From the NCBI RefSeq assembly GCF_049994355.1, contig NZ_CP188257.1, positions 4,526,001 to 4,590,000 of the forward strand: DNA of 64,000 nucleotides, written 5' to 3'. Of this stretch, positions 24,314 to 32,730 are shown one piece after another (position 1 is the first letter of the stretch; every line of letters begins with the position of its first letter). Under the pieces are notes generated by a model, which was not told the DNA's origin, made no database searches, and saw nothing but the letters and a program-made list of their open reading frames with translations. This DNA comes from Angustibacter sp049994355. Its GTDB lineage: Bacteria > Actinomycetota > Actinomycetes > Actinomycetales > Angustibacteraceae. A program made the translations under genes and the position numbers.

Positions 24314-24996
24314 TCAGGTGGCCCGGCCAGCGCCGTGGCTCTGGCCACCCCGAGCCGCGCGGCACCACCGGATGCTCGCACCGTCACCCAGACCTGCACC
24401 CGATCACCGGACAGGTCGCAACCCACCAGCGCTGCCCGGTTGGCCGCCGCAACCCGTTGTGCGGCAGCACATGCAGCTCGCGATCCGGTCGATGACGCCG
24501 CCCCGCTGGCCGTCAGCGCACTGAGGTCGGCGACCGCCTGCGCTCGGTGCCGGGCCAGCACCGCGGCCCCGACCGCCCCGACCGCGATCGCGAGCACCAG
24601 CGAGAGCAGGGCAGCCGCGAGGACGAGCACCGTGGCGCTACCGACCTCGCCAGGCCGCTCAGGCTCGCTCACCGCTTGCGCCCGCGCCGTGAGGCTGGGA
24701 CCTACCCCGAGCAGGCGGATCGACCGGCTCACCTGCACCCGAACCTGCGCGCCCCTGCTGATCGAGACGACCGCGGACGGGGCGGCGGCAGCATCGCGAG
24801 CGATCTGCTGGACCCTCGCCTCGTCGTCGCCTCGCGCCGCGGCCCGGGCACCGCCCCGGGCCGCGTCCACGCAGGCCAGCTGCCCGAGCACGGCCTGCCC
24901 GACCGCGATCACCGACGTCATCGCCAACACCACGGCGGGCATCACGACCGCCAGCTCGGCGGTGGCGGTCCCTCGATCCGAGCTCTGCTCAGCCAC
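24298..24996 (-). CDS. Fused TadE-like / TadG-like pseudopilin of the tad locus
   Basis: One 232-residue frame holds two pseudopilin-like units. Residues ~9-110 match a TadE-type protein (GTATAELAVVMPAVVLAMTS, a prepilin-like segment with the conserved Glu). Residues ~118-232 start GSATVLVLAAALLSLVLAI, the second TadE/TadG-type unit. In mycobacteria these are two genes (Rv3655c and Rv3654c); here they share one chain without a stop. Start at GTG 24996 overlaps the pilin stop. It is the last gene of the tad operon and probably a minor pilus or envelope component. Confidence 0.75.
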   Translation of the reverse strand: MAEQSSDRGTATAELAVVMPAVVLAMTSVIAVGQAVLGQLACVDAARGGARAAARGDDEARVQQIARDAAAAPSAVVSISRGAQVRVQVSRSIRLLGVGPSLTARAQAVSEPERPGEVGSATVLVLAAALLSLVLAIAVGAVGAAVLARHRAQAVADLSALTASGAASSTGSRAACAAAQRVAAANRAALVGCDLSGDRVQVWVTVRASGGAARLGVARATALAGPPDQGSR

Positions 24997-25186
24997 CAAG
25001 GGACAGCGCCCGCTCGATGATGGCCAGCAGCATGGAACGCACCGCCGACCCGCGCAAGATCGTCACCAGCAGCGCCGCGAACCCGCAGGCGGCGAGGGTG
25101 CCGATCGCGTACTCCGCTGTGGTCATCCCGCCGTCGCGGGCTCGGGACAGCATCGGGCGAAACCTGCGGACCACAGCCATTCGCAT
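24989..25186 (-). CDS. DUF4244 Flp-type pilin
   Basis: The 65-residue protein begins MRMAVVRRFRPML behind GGAGG and matches DUF4244 (Rv3656c-like). After a basic leader comes DGGMTTAEYAIGTLAACGF: cleavage after Gly would expose a hydrophobic N-terminus with Glu at about +5, as in Flp/type IVb pilins. The mature peptide would be about 43 residues. It overlaps the start of the TadE/G fusion and is the candidate major subunit of the tight-adherence pilus encoded here. Confidence 0.85.
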   Translation of the reverse strand: MRMAVVRRFRPMLSRARDGGMTTAEYAIGTLAACGFAALLVTILRGSAVRSMLLAIIERALSLGG

Positions 25187-25207
25187 GGAGCCTCCAGCTC
25201 GAACCAT

Positions 25208-25230
25208 TGCGGCACAACGGTTGTGTCGCA
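25208..25230. promoter_or_regulatory. Near-perfect 23 bp palindrome upstream of the Flp pilin gene
   Basis: Arms TGCGGCACAAC (25208-25218) and GTTGTGTCGCA (25220-25230) match at 10 of 11 pairs around a single central base. It sits 22 bp upstream of the pilin start, in the 161 bp gap after tadC. The one-base centre rules out a hairpin, so a protein operator is likely. Confidence 0.5.
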
Positions 25231-25347
25231 GACGCAACTCTCCCCACTGCCCGACCTGAAACCGAGGGGCGGAGACGGACTTGTGGACGGTGTGACTTGC
25301 CGGCGCACCTGTGGACGAATCCAGCAGGCGTCGTCCACACTCCCCGC

Positions 25348-25938
25348 TCACCTCAGCCCCAGCGCGGCGGCCGCCAGTCCGAGCACGACCGGTGCGACAC
25401 CGAGCAGCACGAACGCGGGAAGGACGGTGAGCCCCAGCGGCACGACCAGCCGGACCCCCAGCCGGCCGGCGTCCACCTGAGCCTGCCGACGCCGCCGAGC
25501 CCGCTCGTCGCGCGCGGCGCCGCGCAGCAGCACGCCGGCCGAGGCACCCGTGCGGTCGGCCAGATCGAGCGCCTGCGTCAGGGGCAGCCAGCGCTGCGGC
25601 ACGGCCGGCGAACGCGACCCCACCGCCGACCGCCCTAGTGCGTGCAGCACGAGCCCGGCCTCCGAGCCCGCGCCGCCGGCCGCAGACAGCGCGGCGTGCA
25701 CCGCCGATGACGTGGCCAGCCCAGCGTCCAGGGCGGCGCAGACCAGCTCGAGCACGACCGGGATCGGGAGGTCGCCATCGTCAACCTCGATCGGCGGCTC
25801 TCGCAATGCGGACGCCGCCGAAGCGCGCCCCTGACGCGGCCAAGACCGATACGCCGCGCGACCGACCTCGGGCCAGCACAGCACCCCTGCCAGCGCACAC
25901 GAAGCAGCCGCGAGCAACGGCCCTGCCAGCAGGCTCAC
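25348..25938 (-). CDS. tadC: TadC-like type II secretion F domain protein
   Basis: The 196-residue membrane protein has a cytoplasmic T2SSF helical region (PIPVVLELVCAALDAGLATSSAVHAAL) with membrane helices at both ends. The GTG 25938 start overlaps the tadB stop (GTGA). It is shorter than proteobacterial TadC but typical for the actinobacterial locus (Rv3657c-like). With TadB it forms the inner membrane platform on which the TadA ATPase drives pilus assembly. Confidence 0.82.
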   Translation of the reverse strand: MSLLAGPLLAAASCALAGVLCWPEVGRAAYRSWPRQGRASAASALREPPIEVDDGDLPIPVVLELVCAALDAGLATSSAVHAALSAAGGAGSEAGLVLHALGRSAVGSRSPAVPQRWLPLTQALDLADRTGASAGVLLRGAARDERARRRRQAQVDAGRLGVRLVVPLGLTVLPAFVLLGVAPVVLGLAAAALGLR

Positions 25939-26576
25939 CGCCCGCGCCCGACCCGTCGGACCAGGTGCGCCATCCACCAGCGGCCCAACCCGAGCAGCAG
26001 CAGACCGGCCAACGCGCAGACCCGACCAGGGCCGGTGGTCGTCAGCACCCGCACCGGGTCCGCGCCGATCAGCTGTCCGAGCAGCACCGCCCCGACCGGC
26101 AGCACCATGAGCAGTCGGACCGTCGCCCGCGGACCGGCGAGCGCCGCCTCCACGTCGGCGGCGAGTGCACTCTCGTCCCGCAGGGCGCCGGCGACCCCGT
26201 CCAGCACGTCGGACAGCGGTGCTCCCGTGCGCTCGGCGAGACGCCAGCCGGCGGCCGCCGCACGGGCCGCCGGCAGCTGCCGCCCCGCGGCGACGAGCCA
26301 GCCGCTGGGATCCGCCACGTCCCCGGCCGGCCCGAGGCCGAGCACGTCCACGGCGGCGCGCCAGGCCGCCGTCGGCGAGGCGCCTGCGCGCACCTGCACG
26401 GACACCATCTCGACCAGGGTGAGCAGCAGGTCGGCGTCGAGAACGAGGCGAGCGCTGCTCGGCGGCGGCACGGACCGCGGGCCCGAAGGCAGCACCGGCC
26501 GCGGCCGGCCGGGCCAGCCGAGCGCCCCGGCGCCGGCCAGCAGGCTCGCCAGCGCCGTCAGGCCACCGGACGTCAC
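25935..26576 (-). CDS. tadB: TadB-like type II secretion F domain protein
   Basis: The 213-residue protein has a membrane helix near residue 10, the T2SSF helical bundle (LLTLVEMVSVQVRAGASPTAAWRAAVDVLG and AGWRLAERTGAPLSDVLDGVAGALR), and two C-terminal helices. The N-terminal part of classical TadB is missing, as is usual in actinobacteria (Rv3658c-like). GTG 26576 overlaps the tadA stop. It is a pilus platform protein. Confidence 0.82.
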   Translation of the reverse strand: MTSGGLTALASLLAGAGALGWPGRPRPVLPSGPRSVPPPSSARLVLDADLLLTLVEMVSVQVRAGASPTAAWRAAVDVLGLGPAGDVADPSGWLVAAGRQLPAARAAAAGWRLAERTGAPLSDVLDGVAGALRDESALAADVEAALAGPRATVRLLMVLPVGAVLLGQLIGADPVRVLTTTGPGRVCALAGLLLLGLGRWWMAHLVRRVGRGR

Positions 26577-27730
26577 GAGAGCGTCAGCCGGTCGGCCAGC
26601 GCGGCCCAGCCGGGCCCACGCGTTCCCGGGGCCCGTGCATCGGTCGGGTCTGCCAGCAGAGCGGGTAGCACCCGCACCAGCTCGCCGTCGGTGGCGACCA
26701 CCCCGATCTGCACCAGCCGCCGCAGCGGACCCGTGCGCCGCAGGTGCAGGACGACCTGGATCGCGCCGGCCATCTGTGAGTGCACGGCGGCGCGGTCCAG
26801 CCCAGCCAGCGAACCCAGCGCCTCGAACCTCGCCGGCACCTCGTGGGCTGCGTTCGCGTGCACCGTGCCGCAGCCGCCTTCGTGGCCCGTGTTGAGGGCG
26901 GTGAGCAGCTCGCGGACCTCGGCGCCGCGGACCTCACCGACGACGATGCGGTCCGGCCGCATGCGCAGCGCCTGACGCACCAGGTCGGTCAGGGTGACCG
27001 CCCCGCGACCCTCCACGTTCGCCGTCCGGGCTTCGAGCCGCACGACGTGCGGATGCTCTATACGCACCTCAGCACAGTCCTCGACCAGGACGATGCGTTC
27101 GTGCGCGGGCACCAGCGCCAACAACGCGCCCAGCACGGTCGTCTTGCCTGCTCCGGTGCCACCGGACACCACGAACGCGAGACGAGCGGCGACCAGACGT
27201 TCCAGCACCTGCGCCCACCCGGATGGCACGGCGCCCAGCCGGTCCAGGTCGGCCAGGGCCAAGGCTCGGCGGCTCGGCACGCGCAGACAGATGTGCGTGC
27301 CGCCAGCCACCAGCGGCGGCAGCACCACGTGCAGCCGGACACCACCAGCGAGCCGCGCGTCCACGAACGGGGCTGCGTCATCCAGGCGGCGTCCGGCCGC
27401 TGCGGCCAGGCGCGCGGCCAGCGCGCGAAGTTCGCTCTCGCCGCCGACGTCCACCCGGACCCGCTCGACCCCTCCGCCTCGGTCCACCCACACGCTGCCC
27501 GGCCCGTTGACCAGCACGTCCGTCACCTCGGGGTCGGCCAGCAACGACTCCAGGGGGCCGGCGCCGTGCAGCTCGGCGTGCAGCGTGTCGACCGCCGCGA
27601 GCAGGCTCTCGTGCCCCAGCACCACCCCCGCCTCGCGCGCGGCCGCAGCGACCACGTCGGCGGTGACCGCGTCCGGCCCGCTCAGCCCGGCCCGCAGTCG
27701 GGCGAGCACGGCAGGGTCCACCTCCCTCAT
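26573..27730 (-). CDS. tadA: TadA-like pilus assembly ATPase
   Basis: The 385-residue secretion ATPase has Walker A GGTGAGKTT, the Asp box VLVEDCAEVRI, Walker B region ALRMRPDRIVVGEVRG and the His box TGHEGGCGTVHAN. The N-terminal domain reads GPLESLLADPEVTDVLVNGP, as in CpaF/TadA proteins. The hexamer powers Flp pilus assembly. ATG 27730 was chosen because upstream in-frame sequence belongs to the ssd gene end; the ribosome binding site is weak. It lies 10 bp after ssd. Confidence 0.92.
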   Translation of the reverse strand: MREVDPAVLARLRAGLSGPDAVTADVVAAAAREAGVVLGHESLLAAVDTLHAELHGAGPLESLLADPEVTDVLVNGPGSVWVDRGGGVERVRVDVGGESELRALAARLAAAAGRRLDDAAPFVDARLAGGVRLHVVLPPLVAGGTHICLRVPSRRALALADLDRLGAVPSGWAQVLERLVAARLAFVVSGGTGAGKTTVLGALLALVPAHERIVLVEDCAEVRIEHPHVVRLEARTANVEGRGAVTLTDLVRQALRMRPDRIVVGEVRGAEVRELLTALNTGHEGGCGTVHANAAHEVPARFEALGSLAGLDRAAVHSQMAGAIQVVLHLRRTGPLRRLVQIGVVATDGELVRVLPALLADPTDARAPGTRGPGWAALADRLTLS

Positions 27731-27740
27731 CGGCGGGTGG

Positions 27741-28898
27741 TCATGCCGCTGGCCGCCGGACGATCTCGGCCGGCGAGGACCGGTCCGCGGCTGCCCCGCT
27801 CGCGGCAAGGCACTGCTCGGCCGCTCTGCGCAACGGGCTGCGCCGCCGCGCACCCGGCAGGTCGCCACGATCGCTGCCGACCCGGCTGTCGTCGCGCAGG
27901 ACGGTCGCGACAGGCAGGTCGAGAGCATCCGAGACCCGACGAGCGCTCAGTCGATCCGAGGGGCCACGCCGGACGACGACCGTCGCGCGGTGCGCGTACG
28001 GCCCGAGCGCGTGCCTGAGCTGGCAGGCTGCGACCAGGGCGCGCAGCCGTGCCGGCACGACCAGCACCAGCTCGTCCACGCGTTGCAGCGCGCACTCGGT
28101 GGTCGCGTCGAGCGTGCGTGGCAGGTCGATGACCACCAGCTCGTGCCCCCGGCAGGCCGCATCCAGCACACAGTCGATCGCGCTCGGCGAGACGTCCACC
28201 GGGTCACCCCGGCCCCAGGCGAGCACCGCCAGCGGGCCTGCCTGTGGCAGCGAGCCGTGCAGGCTGCCCGCTGGCAGCCGGCCGCGGGCAGCTGCCAGAT
28301 CGGGCCAGCGAAGCCCGGGGACGTCGTCCAGGCCGAGCGCGAAGTCCAGCCCACCGCCGAGCGGGTCCAGGTCGACCAAGGCCGTCCCGTGCCCGCGGTC
28401 CGCTCCGACCACCGCCAGCGCGGCCGCGAACAGGGACGCCCCGGCACCACCGCACCCGCCCAGGACACCGAGCACCCGCGCCCGCGCGGGTGGCTCGGCG
28501 GTGCGCGCGAGACGTTGCACGAGCCACTCCCGAGCCATCGGCAGGACGGCGACCTGGTCCGCGCCGAGGGCCACCGCGTGCCGCCACGCGGCATCGGCTC
28601 GGCCGCCAGGCGAGTCAGGGAGCCCGGACAGGGCACTCGACCCGTGCTCGGGAGCCAGGTCGACCACGATGACATCGGGGCGGCGCCCGCCGCCCCGGCG
28701 GGCCAGTGCCCTGGCCCGGTCGGCACCGACCAGGAGCAGCTGCCCGGGCCAGCGCGCAGTCTCGACCACAGCGCGGTGCACGACCAGTTCGACCCCGGCG
28801 GCAGCGGCGAGCCGTTGCACCTCTGCGACGAGCGCGTCGTCCGCAGTCAGCAGCACCACCGAACGGTCCGCTGCCGCCGCGGTCTCCACCTGGGTCAT
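27741..28898 (-). CDS. ssd: Septum-site-determining / CpaE-like protein
   Basis: The 385-residue protein has an N-terminal receiver-like domain (VVLLTADDALVAEVQRLAA) and a MinD/ParA-like ATPase domain (LGVLGGCGGAGASLFAAALA). The Walker A lacks the signature Lys (GGCGGAGAS), so ATP hydrolysis is doubtful, as noted for mycobacterial Ssd (Rv3660c). ATG 28898 has AGGAGG upstream. It is the first gene of the tad operon; relatives position pilus machinery or inhibit septum formation. Confidence 0.85.
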   Translation of the reverse strand: MTQVETAAAADRSVVLLTADDALVAEVQRLAAAAGVELVVHRAVVETARWPGQLLLVGADRARALARRGGGRRPDVIVVDLAPEHGSSALSGLPDSPGGRADAAWRHAVALGADQVAVLPMAREWLVQRLARTAEPPARARVLGVLGGCGGAGASLFAAALAVVGADRGHGTALVDLDPLGGGLDFALGLDDVPGLRWPDLAAARGRLPAGSLHGSLPQAGPLAVLAWGRGDPVDVSPSAIDCVLDAACRGHELVVIDLPRTLDATTECALQRVDELVLVVPARLRALVAACQLRHALGPYAHRATVVVRRGPSDRLSARRVSDALDLPVATVLRDDSRVGSDRGDLPGARRRSPLRRAAEQCLAASGAAADRSSPAEIVRRPAA

Positions 28899-29148
28899 GC
28901 CGCCTCCTGAGGCTCGTCTGGTCCTCGACGAGACTCGCGGCGCCAGCTGCCGGCCGGCGAGCGCCGGGCAGCATCTGTGGACGGTGGGACGGACGCAGGG
29001 CCTGTGGATGGGAGCACGCGCTGTGCACCGCCGCCCGGGGAGGAGGACTGTCAACCCGGACGCGGGCCAGTGGCCGCAAAAGGTGACGGCCCCCGTCGGG
29101 GGGACAACGGGGACCGTCGGGCGCTCCGGCTCGGGGGGGATGAACCGG

Positions 29149-29180
29149 GAACGCCGGCACGGTCCAACGGACCGGCGTTC
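29149..29180. repeat. Nested inverted repeat in intergenic region
   Basis: An outer 7 bp stem (29149-29155 / 29174-29180) encloses an inner GGTCC-AAC-GGACC stem, giving a bulged hairpin. It could be a terminator or a small RNA structure. Confidence 0.4.
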
Positions 29181-29459
29181 TCAGTGTGGACCCGCCGTCG
29201 CACACACGCAATTCCCAAGTTCCGCAGCCGAACTCGCCTGTCACGCTCGCCCCACTCGTTCTCGTCGCTGCCCGAAAAGTCAAGGCTTCACATGGCCTGA
29301 CGGCTGGGGTAGACAGGGGGGTAGAGCCGCCGGGAGCCTCCGGCGACCAGCACGGCCCTCCCGGTACCCACGTGCGGGCAGTCCACTGATGGACCGGTCG
29401 TGGCGGGCTTGTCCCACTGCGCCAACGCACAGCACGCTTGGTAGCCGATGACCGTGCAC

Positions 29460-29488
29460 GACGGCGCCCCGCCCCGCGAGGCGCCGTC
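29460..29488. repeat. 9 bp inverted repeat upstream of paralog 1
   Basis: GACGGCGCC (29460-29468) and GGCGCCGTC (29480-29488) are separated by 11 nt. It ends 50 bp before the -10 box of the next gene. Confidence 0.4.
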
Positions 29489-29539
29489 ACCCTGTCTGGA
29501 TCGCGGACCTGGCACCTGCCGAAATCCCCCGCCGTGGCG

Positions 29540-29545
29540 GACACT
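29540..29545 (+). promoter_or_regulatory. -10 box (GACACT), leaderless start of paralog 1
   Basis: GACACT lies 6 nt upstream of GTG 29552. The two following paralogs have CATACT and CATAAT in the same place, which supports both the promoter and the start codon choice. Confidence 0.4.
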
Positions 29546-29551
29546 GAACCC

Positions 29552-30595
29552 GTGGGCTACGAGGTGTTGGACACCGACGACGGGCAGGTTCGGTTGCCGC
29601 CCGAGACGGTGCCGCCGTCACACGTCGTCGACCTGTCTGACCTGGTCGAACCTCGCCGGCCCGCAACCACCCGCCCGAAACCGCCGGGGCAGCGCCGCGC
29701 CACCGACCGCCTGCCGCCATGGGCCCGGCGACTGCTGGTCGGCTCGCTGGCCTGGCCGCTGTGCGCCGCAGGCCTGGTGGGACTCGTCGCCGGCGGTCTG
29801 TGGGCGCACCACCACACGACCGACCAGCTGGCGGCCGAACGCGCGGGCAGGCTGTCGGCGGTCGCGATCGTCACGATGGTCGATGCGACTCGCGCCCAGG
29901 GGGTCGCGGACTACACGGTCAAGGTGATCAACGCCGGACCGCTCCCGCTGGAGCTGGTCGCCTCACCTCCCGGCGCCCGTCCCGGTCCGAACCAGCCGGT
30001 CGTCCACGAGCTCGGTGGCGCCCACCAGGTGCCGGCCGGCGGTTCGCTGACCGCCACCGTCCGTCTCGCCGTGGACTGCGACCGGGTCGACGAACCGATC
30101 GGCTCGATCCGGATGCCGTTGCGCACCCTGGACGGCGTCCTGCATCAGGTACCGATCACCGACCAGAGCGGCCTGGACACGCGCGACTCCCTGGACTCAC
30201 CCTGCGCCGATCCGGGAGACCCGCAGCTGGAGGCGCACCTGACCGGTACGGTCACCCACCCGCTCCTCACCCTGCGGAACCGGTCCGGCGCCGACCTCGC
30301 GGTGTCACTGGACCTCGAGCACTCCCCCTTCATCGAACATTCCGCGCACTCCTCGGTGCTGCACATGCAGCCGGCGCTGCCGCAGATCCTCGGACCACAC
30401 CAGGTACTGCCGATCACGCTGCAGCTGACGCCCTCGTCGTGCCCGCGGAACCTGGCCGAAGTCGCGGACGGTGACCTGGCGCCGTACGTCGTGCTACGGG
30501 CCGGGCCACCGGACACGGAACCGCTGATCCAGGAGCCGATCGGCCTCGACCTGAGCACCCTGTGGGGTGCGGCACTGGCCCGCGACTGCTCCTGA
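29552..30595 (+). CDS. Single-pass membrane protein, paralog 1 of 3, unknown function
   Basis: The 347-residue protein starts GYEVLDTDD at GTG 29552; the same start is found in paralog 3 (GYEELDSD) and roughly in paralog 2 (AFETLDS). After a Pro-rich cytoplasmic stretch of ~60 residues there is one membrane helix (~70-90), then an exported ~250-residue region made of beta-strand-like repeats. Shared landmarks with the paralogs include a VINAGPLPLEL-type segment, an acidic-Cys pair (AVDCD), GTVTHPLLTLRN, LPITLQ, and a C-terminal GAALARDCS. I do not recognise a family. The beta-rich exported part could be two Ig-like folds. Confidence 0.75.
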   Translation: MGYEVLDTDDGQVRLPPETVPPSHVVDLSDLVEPRRPATTRPKPPGQRRATDRLPPWARRLLVGSLAWPLCAAGLVGLVAGGLWAHHHTTDQLAAERAGRLSAVAIVTMVDATRAQGVADYTVKVINAGPLPLELVASPPGARPGPNQPVVHELGGAHQVPAGGSLTATVRLAVDCDRVDEPIGSIRMPLRTLDGVLHQVPITDQSGLDTRDSLDSPCADPGDPQLEAHLTGTVTHPLLTLRNRSGADLAVSLDLEHSPFIEHSAHSSVLHMQPALPQILGPHQVLPITLQLTPSSCPRNLAEVADGDLAPYVVLRAGPPDTEPLIQEPIGLDLSTLWGAALARDCS

Positions 30596-30635
30596 TCCGG
30601 TTCGGCCTCCGCCGCCGTAACGCGACGTCCGCACC

Positions 30636-30641
30636 CATACT
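30636..30641 (+). promoter_or_regulatory. -10 box (CATACT), leaderless start of paralog 2
   Basis: CATACT is followed by 6 nt and then GTG 30648; there is no ribosome binding site. Confidence 0.45.
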
Positions 30642-30647
30642 GGACGG

Positions 30648-31586
30648 GTGGCCTTCGAGACCCTGGACTCGGCCGCCGGAGCCGCGGGCGACACCTCCCC
30701 GGGTGCGCCGGACTCGCAAGCCGCGCGCCGGCACCGGCGGCGTCTGCGCACCCGCTGGCTCGTGGTCGCCGCTGCGGTCTTGGGACTTGTGGCCGGCGCC
30801 GCAGCGGACCGGCACCACACCGCGCAGGTGCAGCGAGCCGAGGCCAGGCAGCGGCTCGGGGCGCTGGCCCTGCTCCAGTCGGTCAGCTCGATCATCACCG
30901 GTTACGGCACGGTCGCCGAGCTGAACGTCCAGGTCTACAACTCCGGCAAGCGGCCGTTCGACGTCCAGGTCTCCCCGGAGGGCGCGACCACTGAGAAGCT
31001 GCGCATCCAGGTGCCCGCCGGCAGCCGCACCGTGCAGCCGGGCCAAGCGCTCGGCGTCGTCGTCGCCTTGCCGATCGACTGCACGGCCTCGGCCCCGCCG
31101 ACCGTGGCCATCCCGGTGCAGGTCCGCGAGGGCGGCGAGCAGCAGCTGGCCGTCCGGTACGTCAGCGGCGTACCGCTGGACCAGTCGGCCCAACAGGCGC
31201 TCTGCGAGATGATGCCCGACCTCGAGCAGCTGTCCGCGAGCCTGCTCGGCACCCTCACCCATCCCGTGCTCCAGCTGAGCAACGGCACGGACAGCCCGCT
31301 GACCGTGGGCATCGACTCCGGCTCACCGCTGACCGAGGCGTTCGGCCACCGACTCTCGTTCCGGACGGTGCCGCGTCTGCCGCTGACCCTGAGGCCGCGC
31401 GCCACCTCCAGCGTGCGCGTCGAGGTGGGGGTGCCCGGCTGCATCATCGGCAGCAACCTTCCCGACCTGTCCCGCATCGGGTACCTCGAGCTGCGCGGGG
31501 ACGACACCCACGGCGTCCAGGTCACCGGGGCCGGGGTCGACGTCGGGCCGTTGATCGGCGGCGCCATCGCGCGCTCGTGCGACTGA
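30648..31586 (+). CDS. Single-pass membrane protein, paralog 2 of 3, unknown function
   Basis: The 312-residue protein starts AFETLDS. Its cytoplasmic part is shorter and more basic (RRHRRRLRTRW) than in its neighbours. One membrane helix (~residues 38-55) is followed by the exported domain with the shared marks: VYNSGKRPFDV, ALPIDC, GTLTHPVLQLSN, LPLTLRP, a Cys in GVPGCIIG and the end GGAIARSCD. The four Cys occupy the same relative places in all three proteins, suggesting two disulfides outside the cell. Function unknown. Confidence 0.75.
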   Translation: MAFETLDSAAGAAGDTSPGAPDSQAARRHRRRLRTRWLVVAAAVLGLVAGAAADRHHTAQVQRAEARQRLGALALLQSVSSIITGYGTVAELNVQVYNSGKRPFDVQVSPEGATTEKLRIQVPAGSRTVQPGQALGVVVALPIDCTASAPPTVAIPVQVREGGEQQLAVRYVSGVPLDQSAQQALCEMMPDLEQLSASLLGTLTHPVLQLSNGTDSPLTVGIDSGSPLTEAFGHRLSFRTVPRLPLTLRPRATSSVRVEVGVPGCIIGSNLPDLSRIGYLELRGDDTHGVQVTGAGVDVGPLIGGAIARSCD

Positions 31587-31614
31587 GGGACGCAGTGCCG
31601 GCGCACGACGTGGT

Positions 31615-31620
31615 CATAAT
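31615..31620 (+). promoter_or_regulatory. -10 box (CATAAT), leaderless start of paralog 3
   Basis: CATAAT lies 5 nt before ATG 31626 with no ribosome binding site, the third such promoter in this gene cluster. Confidence 0.5.
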
Positions 31621-31625
31621 GCGGC

Positions 31626-32705
31626 ATGGGCTACGAGGAGCTGGACTCCGACGGTGCCGGCCGCGCCGCCACCCCGGCCTCCAGTCAGCCCATCGACGTC
31701 ATCGCCCTGGACGACCTGCCGGACCCGCGCGCCGGTCTGGACGACCGCACCAGCACCACGCGCCGTCCTCCGCCATGGCTCGAACGCGTCCTGCGACGGG
31801 CTACACGAGGTGTCGCCGCCACATCGAACAGCCACCCCTGGCGCTGGCTGGGCGGACTGACCGCGGTGACCGCGACCGCTGGCCTGGTCCTCGGGGTGCT
31901 GTGGTCCGGCCACCAGGCCGAGCGGGCACGGGTAGCCGAGGCGCGGGGCGCGGTGAGCGCGTTCGCGACGGTGGGCAACTACGACCGGGTGCAGACCAGC
32001 GAGGGTCCGGCGGCCGACTTCTCGATCCGGGTCTACAACGTGGGTTCGACGCCGCTCAGGCTGGTGACCACGGCCCGCGACCTGCGGCTGACGTACTTCA
32101 CACCGCAGGTCAGCCTCAGCTCGGGAACCGACGTGATCGCGCCACAGGCGTCCGAGACGGTGATCAGCCGGCTGCTGCTGGACTGCGACAACACCGATCC
32201 CGTCTCGTTGTCCGTGCCGGTCCGGCCGCCCGACGGCAGCCTGCACCAGCTCACGGTGGCCGACTCCGACAACGGGCTGTCCTGGCCCACGCCGAAGGAC
32301 CTGTGCAACCAGCTGGACAGCAACGAACAGGCCCTGGACGCCGGGCTGGGTGGCACCCTGGCCAAGCCGACCTTGCAGCTGCGCAACACCGGCAACCAGC
32401 AGCTCACGGTGGACTGGCAGTTCGACCTTGGCTCCGGTTTCGGGCCGGACCGCCGCGACGTTCAGCTGTCCAGCCGACCTGCCCTTCCCCTGACGCTGCA
32501 GCCGAGCCAGACCCGTGAGGTCGCACTGACCCTGACCGTCAGCGGTTGCGGGTCCAACCGTCCGATCGAGAACTACACGTCGCTGGGTTTCGTGAACCTG
32601 CGCGCCCACGTCGGGCCGGTCAGCCAGGATGGCGGCGACACCCCGGTGAGCGGGGTCGACCTGAGCGCGGTGGTCGGGGCGGCGCTGCAGCGATCCTGCC
32701 GTTGA
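31626..32705 (+). CDS. Single-pass membrane protein, paralog 3 of 3, unknown function
   Basis: The 359-residue protein starts MGYEELDSD. A ~75-residue cytoplasmic region has the motif IDVIALDDLPDP, which parallels VVDLSDLVEP in paralog 1. One membrane helix (~79-97) precedes the exported domain with VYNVGSTPLRLV, LLLDCDN, GTLAKPTLQLRN, LPLTLQP, SGCGSN and the end GAALQRSC. Each paralog has its own apparent promoter, so expression could differ between them. A secreted or surface adhesion/scaffold role next to the pilus locus is possible but is a guess. Confidence 0.75.
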   Translation: MGYEELDSDGAGRAATPASSQPIDVIALDDLPDPRAGLDDRTSTTRRPPPWLERVLRRATRGVAATSNSHPWRWLGGLTAVTATAGLVLGVLWSGHQAERARVAEARGAVSAFATVGNYDRVQTSEGPAADFSIRVYNVGSTPLRLVTTARDLRLTYFTPQVSLSSGTDVIAPQASETVISRLLLDCDNTDPVSLSVPVRPPDGSLHQLTVADSDNGLSWPTPKDLCNQLDSNEQALDAGLGGTLAKPTLQLRNTGNQQLTVDWQFDLGSGFGPDRRDVQLSSRPALPLTLQPSQTREVALTLTVSGCGSNRPIENYTSLGFVNLRAHVGPVSQDGGDTPVSGVDLSAVVGAALQRSCR

Positions 32706-32730
32706 CCGACGTCCAGCCGTCAGCCCGGCG

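Larger units (their letters stand above)
28899..29551. other. 653 bp non-coding stretch between ssd and the paralog cluster
   Basis: No convincing gene is visible. The stretch holds two strong inverted repeats: GAACGCC at 29149-29155 with GGCGTTC at 29174-29180 enclosing a second GGTCC/GGACC stem, and GACGGCGCC at 29460-29468 with its complement at 29480-29488. Both strands have their upstream regions here, so it should contain the ssd-tad promoter to the left and the first paralog promoter to the right. Confidence 0.6.
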
